Part shown: piece by piece, positions 1 to 6,967 of the stretch
How positions within the stretch are numbered: position 1 is the stretch's first letter
Layout of the letters: each line of letters begins with the position of its first letter
NCBI GenBank assembly: GCA_040382215.1
Contig: JBEIFW010000081.1
Location: 1-14,872, forward strand
Length of the DNA stretch: 14,872 bases
Direction of reading: 5' to 3'
Origin: JBEIFW01 sp040382215
GTDB taxonomy: Bacteria; Actinomycetota; Acidimicrobiia; Acidimicrobiales; Ilumatobacteraceae
Notes under the pieces: generated by a model
What the model was told of the DNA's origin: nothing
Databases searched by the model: none
What the model saw: only the letters and a program-made list of their open reading frames with translations
Position numbers and translations under genes: made by a program

Positions 1-154
1 CGACCGTGGCCCCGACCGTCACCGCGCGCAGCGCGTCGGCGTCCAGGCCCGCCTTGAGGTACCACCGGTCGGGTGCTGCCACGCTCGTGACCCGCCGGCC
101 GACGGTCACCGCCGCAGCCTCCCGGTAGCGCTCCACCTCGAGCAGTTCCGGCAT
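1..154 (-). CDS. Fpg/Nei-family DNA glycosylase, N-terminal fragment
   Basis: Reading leftward from the ATG at 154-152, about 51 residues are present before the window edge. They begin MPELLEVERYRE, close to the MPELPEVE signature of formamidopyrimidine-DNA glycosylases and endonuclease VIII. In this family the initiator Met is removed, so the Pro becomes the N-terminal Schiff-base nucleophile and the next Glu is the acid/base residue; both are present. The usual second Pro is Leu here. These enzymes excise oxidised bases and nick DNA. The catalytic Lys, the H2TH domain and the zinc finger would lie outside the window. The start codon overlaps the first possible ATG of the divergent gene. An Fpg/Nei subfamily with another role cannot be excluded from the N-terminus alone. 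Confidence 0.75.
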   Translation of the reverse strand, partial: MPELLEVERYREAAAVTVGRRVTSVAAPDRWYLKAGLDADALRAVTVGATV

Positions 155-647
155 GCCCCCATCGTGGTCGCGGTGGCAGGCTCTCGCCGTGTCGACGTTC
201 CTGACGATGTCCGCACTCGTGCTCGTCGTCGCCGTGCTGTTCTGGTTGCTCAAGCGTGACAACCACGCCTGCACCCCCGACGGCAGCCGGTTCACGTGCG
301 AGGTCCAGGAGGTCGCCACTGCGTCCGATCCGCTCGGTGACCGGCGATGGTTCCCGGCCCGGGCCACCGTCGAAGGCCGGAAGGTCACCGTCGTGCGCAT
401 CGGTATCGGTGAAGCGTCGGACTCGCGCTGGTACACGATGAGCCGCGGCCTCCTGCAGAAGGCCAAGGGTGCTCGTGGCGGCACCGGCCCGCTGCGCCCG
501 TTCAGCTACGAAGTGCGGGCCGAGGCCGCAACCCCACCGCGCGGCCAGGCCGTATTCCTGCTCGACGAGCACCTTGCGGTACGTATCCCGGCCCGCTCGC
601 CGGCCGCCCCGGTGCTGCGCCGTCTGCTCGGTCAGCCGAGCGCCTGA
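153..647 (+). CDS. Small single-pass membrane protein of unknown function
   Basis: This 164-residue protein is not a family I recognise. Residues ~10-33 form one hydrophobic helix (LAVSTFLTMSALVLVVAVLF), followed by a basic residue and then a ~130-residue polar domain with two cysteines about ten residues apart (HACTPDG...FTCEV). The layout suggests an N-terminal anchor with a soluble domain of uncertain side. Codon third positions are GC-rich, as in neighbouring real genes. The start is uncertain: the ATG at 153 has no visible Shine-Dalgarno and shares bases with the glycosylase start, while the in-frame GTG at 189 has GGCAGG upstream and keeps the whole helix. The 3' end overlaps the converging sulfhydrylase gene by 16 bp, leaving no room for a separate terminator. 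Confidence 0.6.
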   Translation: MPPSWSRWQALAVSTFLTMSALVLVVAVLFWLLKRDNHACTPDGSRFTCEVQEVATASDPLGDRRWFPARATVEGRKVTVVRIGIGEASDSRWYTMSRGLLQKAKGARGGTGPLRPFSYEVRAEAATPPRGQAVFLLDEHLAVRIPARSPAAPVLRRLLGQPSA

Positions 648-1813
648 GCCAGATCGGCGATCAGGTCGTGGGGGTGCTCCAACCCCGCCGAAATTCGCAC
701 CAACCCGTCGGAGATGCCTGCCGCCTCCCGCTCCTCGGGGCTCAGACCGACGTGGGTGGAGTTCGCCGGGCTCGACACCAGCGTCTCGGGCCCGCCGAGC
801 GAGGAGGCCATCTGTGCAAGGCGCACGCCCTCAACCAGCCGCCGTCCAGCGGCCAGACCACCGGCGAGTTCCACCGACAGCATCCCGCCGAAGTGCCGCA
901 TCTGCCGGCGCGCGAGCGCGTGCTGGGGGTGCTCGGGCAGGCCGGGGTAGTTCACCGCCGCCACCGCCGGGTGCCCGTGCAGGAACTCGGCCAACCGAAG
1001 CGCCGTGTCGGACTGGCGGGCCAGGCGTACGGGCAGGGTGCGGATCCCGCGCAGGCCGTTCAGCGCATCGAACGGCGACGCCGTGGCGCCGTGCAGCACC
1101 CCGTAGCTCCAGATGGCGTCGATCAAGTCCTTCTCACCGGCCACGACCCCGAGCGTCGCGTCGTTGTGGCCGCTGATGCCCTTCGTGGCCGAGTGCACCA
1201 CGAGGCTCACCCCGTGGGCGAGCGGCTGCTGGGCCGCGGGCGTCGCGAACGTCGAGTCGACAACGGTGAACGGGCCGCGCAGCGCACCGAGCTCGTCGAG
1301 GTCGACGAGCGACAACTGCGGATTCGCGGGTGTCTCGGCCATCACCAACATCGTGCGACCGGGACGTACCGCCTCGGCGAACGCACCCGGCCGTGAGCCA
1401 TCGACGAAGGTGACCTCCATCCCGAACCGGGTGCACACCCCCTGCAGGAACAGCTGCGTGCCCGAGTAGATGTGCCGCTGCGCGACGATGTGGTCGCCCG
1501 GCGAGCACAGGGCCAACACCACCGTGGCGATCGCGCCCATCCCCGAGCCGAACGCCATCGCCGATTCCGCCCGCTCGAGTGCCGCCACCGCCTCCTCGAA
1601 TGCGGTCACGGTGGGATTCGCATATCGACTGTAGAACTGTTGCGCCCGCAACCGGGTCGACGATCGGTGGGCGTCGTCGAGCGTCGGGTTGCGCCACACC
1701 GAGCTTGCCCACAGCGGAGTGGCCAGCGAGGTGCCGTTCGCCGAACGCCCAGCCCGGATGGCAACGGTGTCGGGATGCGGTGCGGGTGGTTCGGGCGACG
1801 GATGCGCGCTCAT
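632..1813 (-). CDS. Cys/Met-metabolism PLP enzyme: O-acetylhomoserine sulfhydrylase or cystathionine gamma-synthase
   Basis: This 393-residue protein is a fold-type I PLP enzyme of the MetB/MetY/MetZ family. It shows the YSRYANPT segment (residues 61-68), Asp186 in VVDSTF for the pyridine nitrogen, the PLP Lys211 in HSATKG, and Arg373 in LVRISAGLE for the substrate carboxylate. It would use the O-acylhomoserine made by the upstream metX product, with sulfide or cysteine, to give homocysteine or cystathionine in the cytoplasm. The length is nearer MetB/MetZ (about 380-400) than classical MetY (about 430), so the acceptor is undecided and no gene symbol is given. The ATG overlaps the metX stop as ATGA, with GGAG eight bases upstream, so translation is probably coupled. 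It should share the SAM riboswitch control of metX. The same frame is open upstream, but only as a shadow of metX. Confidence 0.9.
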   Translation of the reverse strand: MSAHPSPEPPAPHPDTVAIRAGRSANGTSLATPLWASSVWRNPTLDDAHRSSTRLRAQQFYSRYANPTVTAFEEAVAALERAESAMAFGSGMGAIATVVLALCSPGDHIVAQRHIYSGTQLFLQGVCTRFGMEVTFVDGSRPGAFAEAVRPGRTMLVMAETPANPQLSLVDLDELGALRGPFTVVDSTFATPAAQQPLAHGVSLVVHSATKGISGHNDATLGVVAGEKDLIDAIWSYGVLHGATASPFDALNGLRGIRTLPVRLARQSDTALRLAEFLHGHPAVAAVNYPGLPEHPQHALARRQMRHFGGMLSVELAGGLAAGRRLVEGVRLAQMASSLGGPETLVSSPANSTHVGLSPEEREAAGISDGLVRISAGLEHPHDLIADLAQALG

Positions 1814-2979
1814 GGGAGGTGCTCCAGGAAGCGGGTGATGGCGGCACCGACCTGGTCGAGGTCGATGAGGAAGCTGTCGTGACCGTGCGGGGAGTCGATC
1901 TCGACGTACTCGGCCGGGGTGCCGGCGTCGCGCAAGAGCTGCACGATCTGGCGCTGCTGGTAGTTCGGGTAGAGCACGTCGCTGTGGATCCCGATCGACA
2001 TCGTCGGCACCCGGATCCGGGCCATGGCCGCCTGGAGCCCACCGCGGCCCCGGCCGACGTCGTGCAGGTCCATCGCCGTGCCGATCACGCAGTAGCTGTT
2101 GGCGTCGAAGCGCCGCACGAGCTTCTCGCCGTGGTAGTCGAGGTAGCGCTCGATCTCGAAGCGCTGCCACAGGTCGAACCGCTCCGTCACCGACCCGCCG
2201 TCGGCGAGTTGGCGGCCGAACCGGTCGGTGAACACGTCGTCGGACCGGAACGTGATCTGGGCGATCATCCGGGCGATCGTCAGCCCCGTGTGCGGGCCGT
2301 TGCCGGGCACGGCATCGTAGTAATCGCCGCCATGGAATCCGGGATCGAGCCTGATGGCCCGGCGCCCGATCGCTCCCCACCCGATCTGCTGGGCGGTGGA
2401 CTGTGCGCACGTGGCGATCGGCAGGATCGAGCGCACCCGGTCCGGGAAGGTGACCGCCCACTCCAGCACCTGCATGCCGCCCATCGAGCCTCCGATGACG
2501 CTGGCCCACCGGCGCACGCCGAGCCGGTCGGCGAGCACCGCCTGGGTGCGGACCATGTCCCGGATCGTCACCACCGGGAACGTGGACCCGTAGGGCCGAC
2601 CGGTGGCCGGGTCATCCGACGACGGACCGGTCGAACCCTGACAGCCGCCAAGGACGTTCGCGCACACCACGAACCACCGGTCGGTGTCGATCGCAGCGCC
2701 CGGCCCGACAATCCCCTCCCACCAGCCGGCGGTCGGTTGCCCCGGCCCCATCGGACCCACGACGTGGGCATCACCGGTCCAGGCATGGCACAGCAAGATC
2801 GCGTTCGACCCGTCATCGGCGAGGCGGCCCCACGTTTCGTATGCGAGCGTCACGTCGCGCAGTCGGCCGCCGCCTTCGAGCATCAGCGGACGATCGGTCG
2901 CCATCGTCACGAACCTTCGCTGGGCGACGGGATCGCCGACGCGCCAGGCTCCGCTCACCGGCAGCGGCGGTCGTTGCAT
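1810..2979 (-). CDS. metX: Homoserine O-acetyltransferase
   Basis: This 389-residue alpha/beta-hydrolase acyltransferase transfers an acetyl (possibly succinyl) group from acyl-CoA to homoserine, the first committed step of methionine synthesis. The nucleophile is Ser165 in VIGGSMGGMQ. Asp334 (IHSDVLYP) and His367 (PHGHDSFL) complete the triad. The ANVLGGCQGSTGPSS stretch and the YETWG segment near residue 47 are typical of MetX. The start at 2979 is chosen for the strong GGAGGG Shine-Dalgarno just before it and because homology begins there; the open frame continues far upstream without family similarity. The gene is first in a two-gene operon with the PLP enzyme (ATGA overlap) and lies behind a SAM-binding leader, so it should be shut down when S-adenosylmethionine is plentiful. 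Confidence 0.95.
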   Translation of the reverse strand: MQRPPLPVSGAWRVGDPVAQRRFVTMATDRPLMLEGGGRLRDVTLAYETWGRLADDGSNAILLCHAWTGDAHVVGPMGPGQPTAGWWEGIVGPGAAIDTDRWFVVCANVLGGCQGSTGPSSDDPATGRPYGSTFPVVTIRDMVRTQAVLADRLGVRRWASVIGGSMGGMQVLEWAVTFPDRVRSILPIATCAQSTAQQIGWGAIGRRAIRLDPGFHGGDYYDAVPGNGPHTGLTIARMIAQITFRSDDVFTDRFGRQLADGGSVTERFDLWQRFEIERYLDYHGEKLVRRFDANSYCVIGTAMDLHDVGRGRGGLQAAMARIRVPTMSIGIHSDVLYPNYQQRQIVQLLRDAGTPAEYVEIDSPHGHDSFLIDLDQVGAAITRFLEHLP

Positions 2980-2982
2980 CGT

Positions 2983-2988
2983 CCCTCC
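2983..2988 (-). promoter_or_regulatory. Ribosome binding site of metX
   Basis: Minus-strand GGAGGG lies three bases before the metX ATG, inside a longer purine run (GAGGAGGGA). It fixes the start of metX. A CCCTCC stretch in P2 of the riboswitch (3140-3135) is complementary to it, so masking of this site is one possible readout of the switch. That pairing is an inference. Confidence 0.7.
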
Positions 2989-3031
2989 TCGTGCGCTCGC
3001 ACCCGACTCGAACTCGTGCACGCACCCGGAC

Positions 3032-3047
3032 GCGTCGTTGCCGACGC
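3032..3047 (-). other. GCAA-tetraloop hairpin in the metX leader
   Basis: On the minus strand GCGTCG and CGACGC form a perfect 6-bp stem closed by GCAA, a stable GNRA tetraloop. It lies between the SAM aptamer and the metX ribosome binding site. No U-tract follows, so it is not an intrinsic terminator. It may be part of the switch's expression platform or a tertiary docking element; this is an inference from the fold only. Confidence 0.55.
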
Positions 3048-3052
3048 ACCGG

Positions 3053-3156
3053 CGGACCGGTAGCCGGCCACATCTCCCGCCGAGGCGGGAAGGCACCTTG
3101 GGATGTCCGACCCAGGTTGCCGGACCCCCCCCAGGGAGGGTCGCTCCGGATGCAGC
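3053..3156 (-). promoter_or_regulatory. SAM riboswitch (SAM-I/SAM-IV clan) in the metX leader
   Basis: Hand folding of the minus strand gives these elements. P1 is GCTGCATC (3156-3149) with GATGTGGC (3074-3067), eight pairs including two G-U. P2 is GACCC (3142-3138) with GGGTC (3127-3123). The invariant CGGCAACC follows at 3122-3115. P3 is TGGG (3114-3111) with CCCA (3102-3099), then AAGGTGC as in known SAM-I-type cores. P4 is TCCCGC/GCGGGA (3090-3075) with a four-base loop, and P1 closes directly after it. In addition, CGGAC in the P3 loop (3109-3105) matches GTCCG (3057-3053) downstream of P1, a pseudoknot characteristic of SAM-IV. P2 is short, with no obvious kink-turn. The location before metX fits the known role of these RNAs in repressing methionine genes when SAM binds. 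The subclass (SAM-IV versus SAM-I/IV variant) is unresolved. Confidence 0.85.
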
Positions 3157-3162
3157 GGGCGA

Positions 3163-3168
3163 AGTGTA
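3163..3168 (-). promoter_or_regulatory. Candidate -10 element of the metX promoter
   Basis: Minus-strand TACACT fits the TANNNT pattern of actinobacterial -10 hexamers. Initiation about seven bases downstream would place the first nucleotide at ~3156, exactly the 5' edge of riboswitch P1, which is the main support. No convincing -35 is seen. The element sits just past the stop of the upstream lyase gene, so the met operon may have its own promoter while also receiving read-through. Confidence 0.45.
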
Positions 3169-3179
3169 GTGGGCTCGGA

Positions 3180-4040
3180 TCAGGTCGCGTAACGTGATTC
3201 GAGCTCGTTGATCGCCGGGAGGCCGACGATCCCGGTGAACTCGTCGAACGGAACGAGATGGTCGAGGTGATCCCGCAGCGTCCCGGCGCCGCGCAGCACG
3301 CCGTAGGCGTCGCGCAGGGCCCGGGTGGCGGCGAACAGGCCGCCCACCGGGGTGATCACGAACCGGAACCCCCGGGCCGCCAGCTCGGCCGGCGTGAGCA
3401 GCGGGGTCCGTCCGGCTTCGACCATGTTGGCAACCAACGGGATGTCGGGCAGCGCCGCAGCGATGGCGTCGAGCTCGTCGAGGCTTTGCGGGGCCTCGAC
3501 GAACAGCGCGTCGACCCCGCAGTCGCGCGCCATGCGCGCCCGCTCGATCGCCTCCGTCAGCCCGATCGGTGCCCGGGCGTCGGTCCGCGCCGTGACGTGC
3601 AGATGGTGTCGGCGGTCGCAGGCCGCCCGCAGCTTGGCGAGCCATTCGCCCCGCTCCACCACCTGCTTGCCGGCCATGTGCCCGCATCGCTTCGGCCAGA
3701 CCTGGTCCTCGAGGAACATCCCGGACGCGCCCGCCGCCTCCCACAATTCGACGGTGCGCCGCACCGAAATCGGGTTCCCGTACCCGGTGTCGGCGTCGAC
3801 GACGATCGGGACCCCGGGCGCGACCGCTGCGATGCGCCGGGCCGCGTCGGCCACCTCGGTCTGCGTGAGGAGGCCAACGTCGGGCACCCCGAGCAGCGTG
3901 CCGGCCACTGCGTAGCCGGACACGAACAGCGCCTCGAACCCCGCCTGCACGGCGAGCCGGGTGGACAACCCGTCCCAGACGCCGGGCAGCAACAGCGGCT
4001 CGGGCCGGCCCAGGCGCGCCCGCAACTCGTCGCCGCTCAC
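3180..4040 (-). CDS. Isocitrate lyase/PEP mutase-superfamily C-C lyase
   Basis: This 286-residue TIM-barrel enzyme belongs to the family of methylisocitrate lyase (PrpB), 2,3-dimethylmalate lyase, oxaloacetate hydrolase and PEP mutase. Visible motifs are the Mg-binding VDADTGYGNP (residues 81-90), ED at 111-112, the mobile loop KRCGH (117-121) with the Cys typical of lyases rather than phosphomutases, and ARTDA (151-155). A retro-aldol (C-C cleaving) reaction on a 2-hydroxy or 3-hydroxy diacid, yielding pyruvate or a similar 2-oxo acid, is therefore likelier than phosphonate chemistry. The substrate cannot be read from sequence. It starts with GTG at 4040, overlapping the MaoC gene stop as GTGA, with an AGGGGG run upstream. 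It is the last gene of the six-gene catabolic operon and may complete the pathway. Confidence 0.85.
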   Translation of the reverse strand: MSGDELRARLGRPEPLLLPGVWDGLSTRLAVQAGFEALFVSGYAVAGTLLGVPDVGLLTQTEVADAARRIAAVAPGVPIVVDADTGYGNPISVRRTVELWEAAGASGMFLEDQVWPKRCGHMAGKQVVERGEWLAKLRAACDRRHHLHVTARTDARAPIGLTEAIERARMARDCGVDALFVEAPQSLDELDAIAAALPDIPLVANMVEAGRTPLLTPAELAARGFRFVITPVGGLFAATRALRDAYGVLRGAGTLRDHLDHLVPFDEFTGIVGLPAINELESRYAT

Positions 4041-4858
4041 GACTGCCCCCTGCCGATCTTCGACGCTTCCCGGACCTGGCGCGGTTCATAGATCGCCGTG
4101 TGGGCGATACGGGCGACCGGTCGGTCCGCAGTGCCCAGCACCAGCACATCGAGATCGACGAAACCGTGCCCCTTGTGATCGCGCACCCCGCTGACGAGCG
4201 CGCGCGCCGTGAGGGGCTCGTCGAGGTGGGCGAGGCCGAGGTGCTGCACCTGCGACCCGACGTGGATCCATGGCCCGAGCACCACGTTGCGCACGAGGAC
4301 GTCGTTGGCCGCCCGCACCAGCCAGCCGGGTGGGACCAACTGCTGGTCGAGGTAGACCGGGTCAGCCTCCCGAACGGCCGCAAGGTACTCGCGCGCGACC
4401 TCGGCGGAGAGCGGGAACGGGACGGCACCGAGTGCCTTGACCCGAAGTGCCGCCGCAGAGGCCGCCGGACGCGGTCGGGGCGGTGGGGGCGCCGGCCACC
4501 GCGTCGGGTCAACAGCCGGTGCGGCGTCCGGCAGCGTGGCCGAGCCGGTCGCCAATGTCGCGCCGTCGGCCGGCCGGCGCAGCTCGAGCGTGAGCGAGCC
4601 GTCCTCGGCGTCCGACGCCCACACCTCCACCGTGTCGCCGTCGTAGGTCGGCGAGCCGAACCGGCAGGTGATCGTGCCGTGGTCGAGCCAGTCGAGGCCC
4701 CACCGTTCGAGGGCGCCGGCCGTCAGGTACGCGTGCACGTCGACCCCGGGGACGAGCCCGCCGGTGAAGCCGAATCGGGATGCCACGGTGTCGTCGTGGA
4801 TCTTGTTGTCGCTCTCGGTCGCAGTGTTGAACGCGACGAGCGTGCGCACGAGCCGCAT
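4037..4858 (-). CDS. Double-hotdog MaoC-like protein, possible hydratase
   Basis: This 273-residue protein has two hotdog halves joined by a Pro-rich linker near residues 115-135. The N-terminal half carries ATESDNKIHDD (13-23) followed by ASRFGFTGGLVPG, the hydratase-2 motif of MaoC/PhaJ proteins, which hydrate 2-enoyl thioesters. In family members the motif reads D-x-N-x-(I/L)-H and the Asp and His are catalytic. Here Asn18 and His21 are kept, but the Asp position is Ser16, flanked by Glu15 and Asp17. The enzyme may use a different acid, act on a non-CoA substrate, or be a binding protein. It starts 10 nt after the LLM gene stop with no clear Shine-Dalgarno and overlaps the lyase gene by 4 bp. 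That context suggests it supplies or modifies the lyase substrate. Confidence 0.75.
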   Translation of the reverse strand: MRLVRTLVAFNTATESDNKIHDDTVASRFGFTGGLVPGVDVHAYLTAGALERWGLDWLDHGTITCRFGSPTYDGDTVEVWASDAEDGSLTLELRRPADGATLATGSATLPDAAPAVDPTRWPAPPPPRPRPAASAAALRVKALGAVPFPLSAEVAREYLAAVREADPVYLDQQLVPPGWLVRAANDVLVRNVVLGPWIHVGSQVQHLGLAHLDEPLTARALVSGVRDHKGHGFVDLDVLVLGTADRPVARIAHTAIYEPRQVREASKIGRGQS

Positions 4859-4868
4859 GGTCGGGAGG

Positions 4869-5870
4869 CTACGGCTCCCAGCCGGCGAAGGCGTCGATCA
4901 TCGCGTGCACGTCCCCGAGGGGGTACAGGATCGGACAGGTCGCGCCGTCGCGCAGGTAGTCCGCCACCTTGGCCCGGGCCTCGGTCGGCGTCCCCGAGGC
5001 GGTCAGCATCTGGACGATCTCGTCGGGCACCAGCTTGGACGCCGCCTCGACCTGCTCGTGGGTGGCCGGCCAGGTAAGTACCTCGCCGACCTTGTCCAGC
5101 AACGACTGCGGCACGCCCGAAGCCTTCATGATGTGTGGCTGCTGGCCGAGGTACTGGGTGACCATCAAGCGGGCCATGTCGAGCGCAGTGGCTCGATCCT
5201 CATGGACCGAGCAGACGACGAGCTGCGGGCGGTCGATGTCCTCGACGCGGCGCCCGGCCTTTGCGGCACCGGCGGCCAGGTGCTCCATCGCCACCCGGTT
5301 GTAGTCGGGCGACACCAGGTAGTTCAGGACCACCCCGTCACAGATCTCCCCGGCCAGCTCCATCATCTGCATGCCTGTGGCGCCCAGGTAGATCGGCACG
5401 TCCTTCGGCCGGCGCTCCTGGTACACGTAGTCGAGCTCGACACCGTCGAGGTGCACGAACTCGCCGTGCATCGTCACGGTCTCGTTGTGCAGCAACGCCC
5501 TCACCGCAGTCACGATCTCCCGCATCGCCCGCAGCGGCCTGGCCCGGCTGATCCCCACCTTGGCTGCGAGCGGGTCCCACCACGCACCGATGCCGAGGAT
5601 CACCCGCCCCGGCGCCAGGTCGTCCAGTGTGGAGAAGGTGGCGGCGAGGCGGGCCGGATTGCGGCTCCAGCAGTCGACCACGCCGGATCCAACCTTGATT
5701 CGCTCGGTGACCGACGCGAACGCGGCCAGCGGCACGGTCGCCTCGCGCACGAGGCGGCTCTCCGCCTGCCAGACCGCGTCGAACCCCTTCGCCTCGGCGT
5801 ACTGGGCGAAGCCCATGCCCTGGCGCACCGTGTGGGCGTCCTGCAGGTACAACGCGGCGGGAACAGGCAT
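4869..5870 (-). CDS. LLM-class oxidoreductase, Mer-like, probably F420-dependent
   Basis: This 333-residue TIM-barrel protein belongs to the luciferase-like monooxygenase superfamily. Its layout follows methylenetetrahydromethanopterin reductase (Mer) and related actinobacterial F420 enzymes: an early QAESRL segment, TERIKVGSGVVDCWSRNP (residues 55-72), TLDDLAPGRVILGIGAW (81-97), and VPIYLGATGMQMMELAGEI (158-176). These enzymes move hydride with F420, or use FMN and oxygen; which applies here is not decidable from the sequence. The start at 5870 is chosen because AAAGGAG lies seven bases upstream and family similarity begins there; the frame is open further upstream but only as a shadow of the amidohydrolase gene. 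It follows the amidohydrolase stop by 22 nt and precedes the MaoC gene by 10 nt, so it is an internal member of the catabolic operon. Confidence 0.88.
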   Translation of the reverse strand: MPVPAALYLQDAHTVRQGMGFAQYAEAKGFDAVWQAESRLVREATVPLAAFASVTERIKVGSGVVDCWSRNPARLAATFSTLDDLAPGRVILGIGAWWDPLAAKVGISRARPLRAMREIVTAVRALLHNETVTMHGEFVHLDGVELDYVYQERRPKDVPIYLGATGMQMMELAGEICDGVVLNYLVSPDYNRVAMEHLAAGAAKAGRRVEDIDRPQLVVCSVHEDRATALDMARLMVTQYLGQQPHIMKASGVPQSLLDKVGEVLTWPATHEQVEAASKLVPDEIVQMLTASGTPTEARAKVADYLRDGATCPILYPLGDVHAMIDAFAGWEP

Positions 5871-5877
5871 CGAAGGA

Positions 5878-5884
5878 CTCCTTT
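5878..5884 (-). promoter_or_regulatory. Ribosome binding site of the LLM oxidoreductase gene
   Basis: Minus-strand AAAGGAG lies seven bases before the ATG at 5870, within the 22-nt gap after the amidohydrolase stop. It is among the best Shine-Dalgarno sequences in the operon and decides the start within a longer open frame. Confidence 0.75.
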
Positions 5885-5892
5885 GCAGACGG

Positions 5893-6963
5893 CTACAGCT
5901 TCGAGAACAACCGGACGGCCTGCTCGGCCGCCTTGGCCCGGACCTCGTCGAGATCGACCCGGGTCGGGCGGCCGTCGGCGACGAGCACCTCGCCGTCGAC
6001 CACCACCTCGAGGGCGCGCACCCCGGGGCTGAACGCGACGTGCCACGCCGAGTCGGCATGGTCGTAGTTCCAGGTCACCCGGTCCTGCGCCACCTCGGGG
6101 AAGAACCGCTCGGCCCCGTTGGCCAGCCAACCCCAGGGCGTGTCCGGCGACGCCAGCACGTCGTGCTCCCGCAGCCGCACGTAGGCGAGGCGGAACTCCT
6201 CGAGCATGTCTGCGCCGATGCCGTCGGTGCCGAGCACCACCCGGTTCGGCCGGGCCGTCGGCCGCGCGTAGCCGACCCCGTTGTTCATGTTCGAGCGCGG
6301 ATTGTGGGCGATCGTGCCGGCAAGCCCCTGCTCCAGGTGCACGCAGTGGACGAGCAACCAGTCGTCGGCGGCGAGGGGCGCAAGTCGCATCCCGGCAATG
6401 CGGTCGACGGGTCCTTCCGCGACGTGGACGTGAACGCCGACCCCGAGGTCGCGGGCCAGGCCCGCTGCGGCCTCGAGCGTCTCGTCGCTGCAGGTGAACG
6501 CTGCGTGCACCCCGACCATCCCGCGGCCCCCGGTGCGAACGAACCGCTCGCACTCGGCCAGCCCCCGGCGCGCCCCATCGGTCATGCGTGCCGGCGGACC
6601 GCCGGCCCCGGTGACGAGCGCACCGTCGTCGGCCCAGCGGTCCGTGACGCCGTACGCGACGTCGAGACGAACGCCGACCATCTCGCACGCGTCGGCGATC
6701 ACCGAGAGGCTTCCCTCGATGCAGGAAGGCGATTCGTGGTGGTCGACGATCGCCGTGGTGCCGCACAGCAGCGCTTCGGTGGCGCCGAGCAACGCAGAGG
6801 CGTGGAGCATCTCGTGGTCGAGCGCGACATCGAGGCGCCACCAGATCTGCTCGAGGATCGACGAGAACTCGGTCGGCTGACGGGGCGGTGCGGGCATTCC
6901 GCGGGCGAGCGCCGAGTACAGGTGGTGATGCCCGCAGACCAGGCCGGGGGTGACTGCGCCCAT
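5893..6963 (-). CDS. SsnA-like amidohydrolase (aminohydrolase), shortened at the N-terminus
   Basis: This 356-residue metal-dependent amidohydrolase closely follows SsnA and the 8-oxoguanine/chlorohydrolase-type deaminases: TPGLVCGHHHLYSAL, IWWRLDVAL, a DHHESP segment and HNPRSNMNNGVGY (220-232). Metal ligands are His12 and His14 (HxH), His180, His206 and Asp247 in LGTDG, with Glu183 in the HVAE position. It is expected to remove an amino group from, or open, an N-heterocycle. SsnA is about 440 residues; here the protein begins at the first metal-binding strand, so the ~55-residue N-terminal beta-sandwich is missing, and the segment before the C-terminal strands is shorter too. Upstream bases code for the conserved end of the molybdenum enzyme, so the missing part cannot simply lie there. 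The ATG follows that gene's stop by 4 nt with no Shine-Dalgarno, suggesting coupled translation. Confidence 0.85.
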   Translation of the reverse strand: MGAVTPGLVCGHHHLYSALARGMPAPPRQPTEFSSILEQIWWRLDVALDHEMLHASALLGATEALLCGTTAIVDHHESPSCIEGSLSVIADACEMVGVRLDVAYGVTDRWADDGALVTGAGGPPARMTDGARRGLAECERFVRTGGRGMVGVHAAFTCSDETLEAAAGLARDLGVGVHVHVAEGPVDRIAGMRLAPLAADDWLLVHCVHLEQGLAGTIAHNPRSNMNNGVGYARPTARPNRVVLGTDGIGADMLEEFRLAYVRLREHDVLASPDTPWGWLANGAERFFPEVAQDRVTWNYDHADSAWHVAFSPGVRALEVVVDGEVLVADGRPTRVDLDEVRAKAAEQAVRLFSKL

Positions 6964-6967
6964 CGGG

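Noticed and set aside
469..3073. Long open frames on both strands across the met genes, e.g. plus-strand frames of up to 494 codons and minus-strand extensions upstream of metX
   Set aside because: They are rich in Arg, Pro, Ala and His, lack family motifs and run opposite to or out of frame with clear metX and PLP-enzyme genes. This is the usual shadow effect of very high GC.
3121..3140. C8 homopolymer as a phase-variation tract
   Set aside because: It is in non-coding leader RNA (one arm of riboswitch P2 and its loop), so slippage would not switch a reading frame.
3180..4040. Annotation of the lyase as PEP mutase/phosphonate biosynthesis
   Set aside because: The mobile loop has KRCGH with Cys, as in methylisocitrate/dimethylmalate-type lyases, and no phosphonate genes are nearby.
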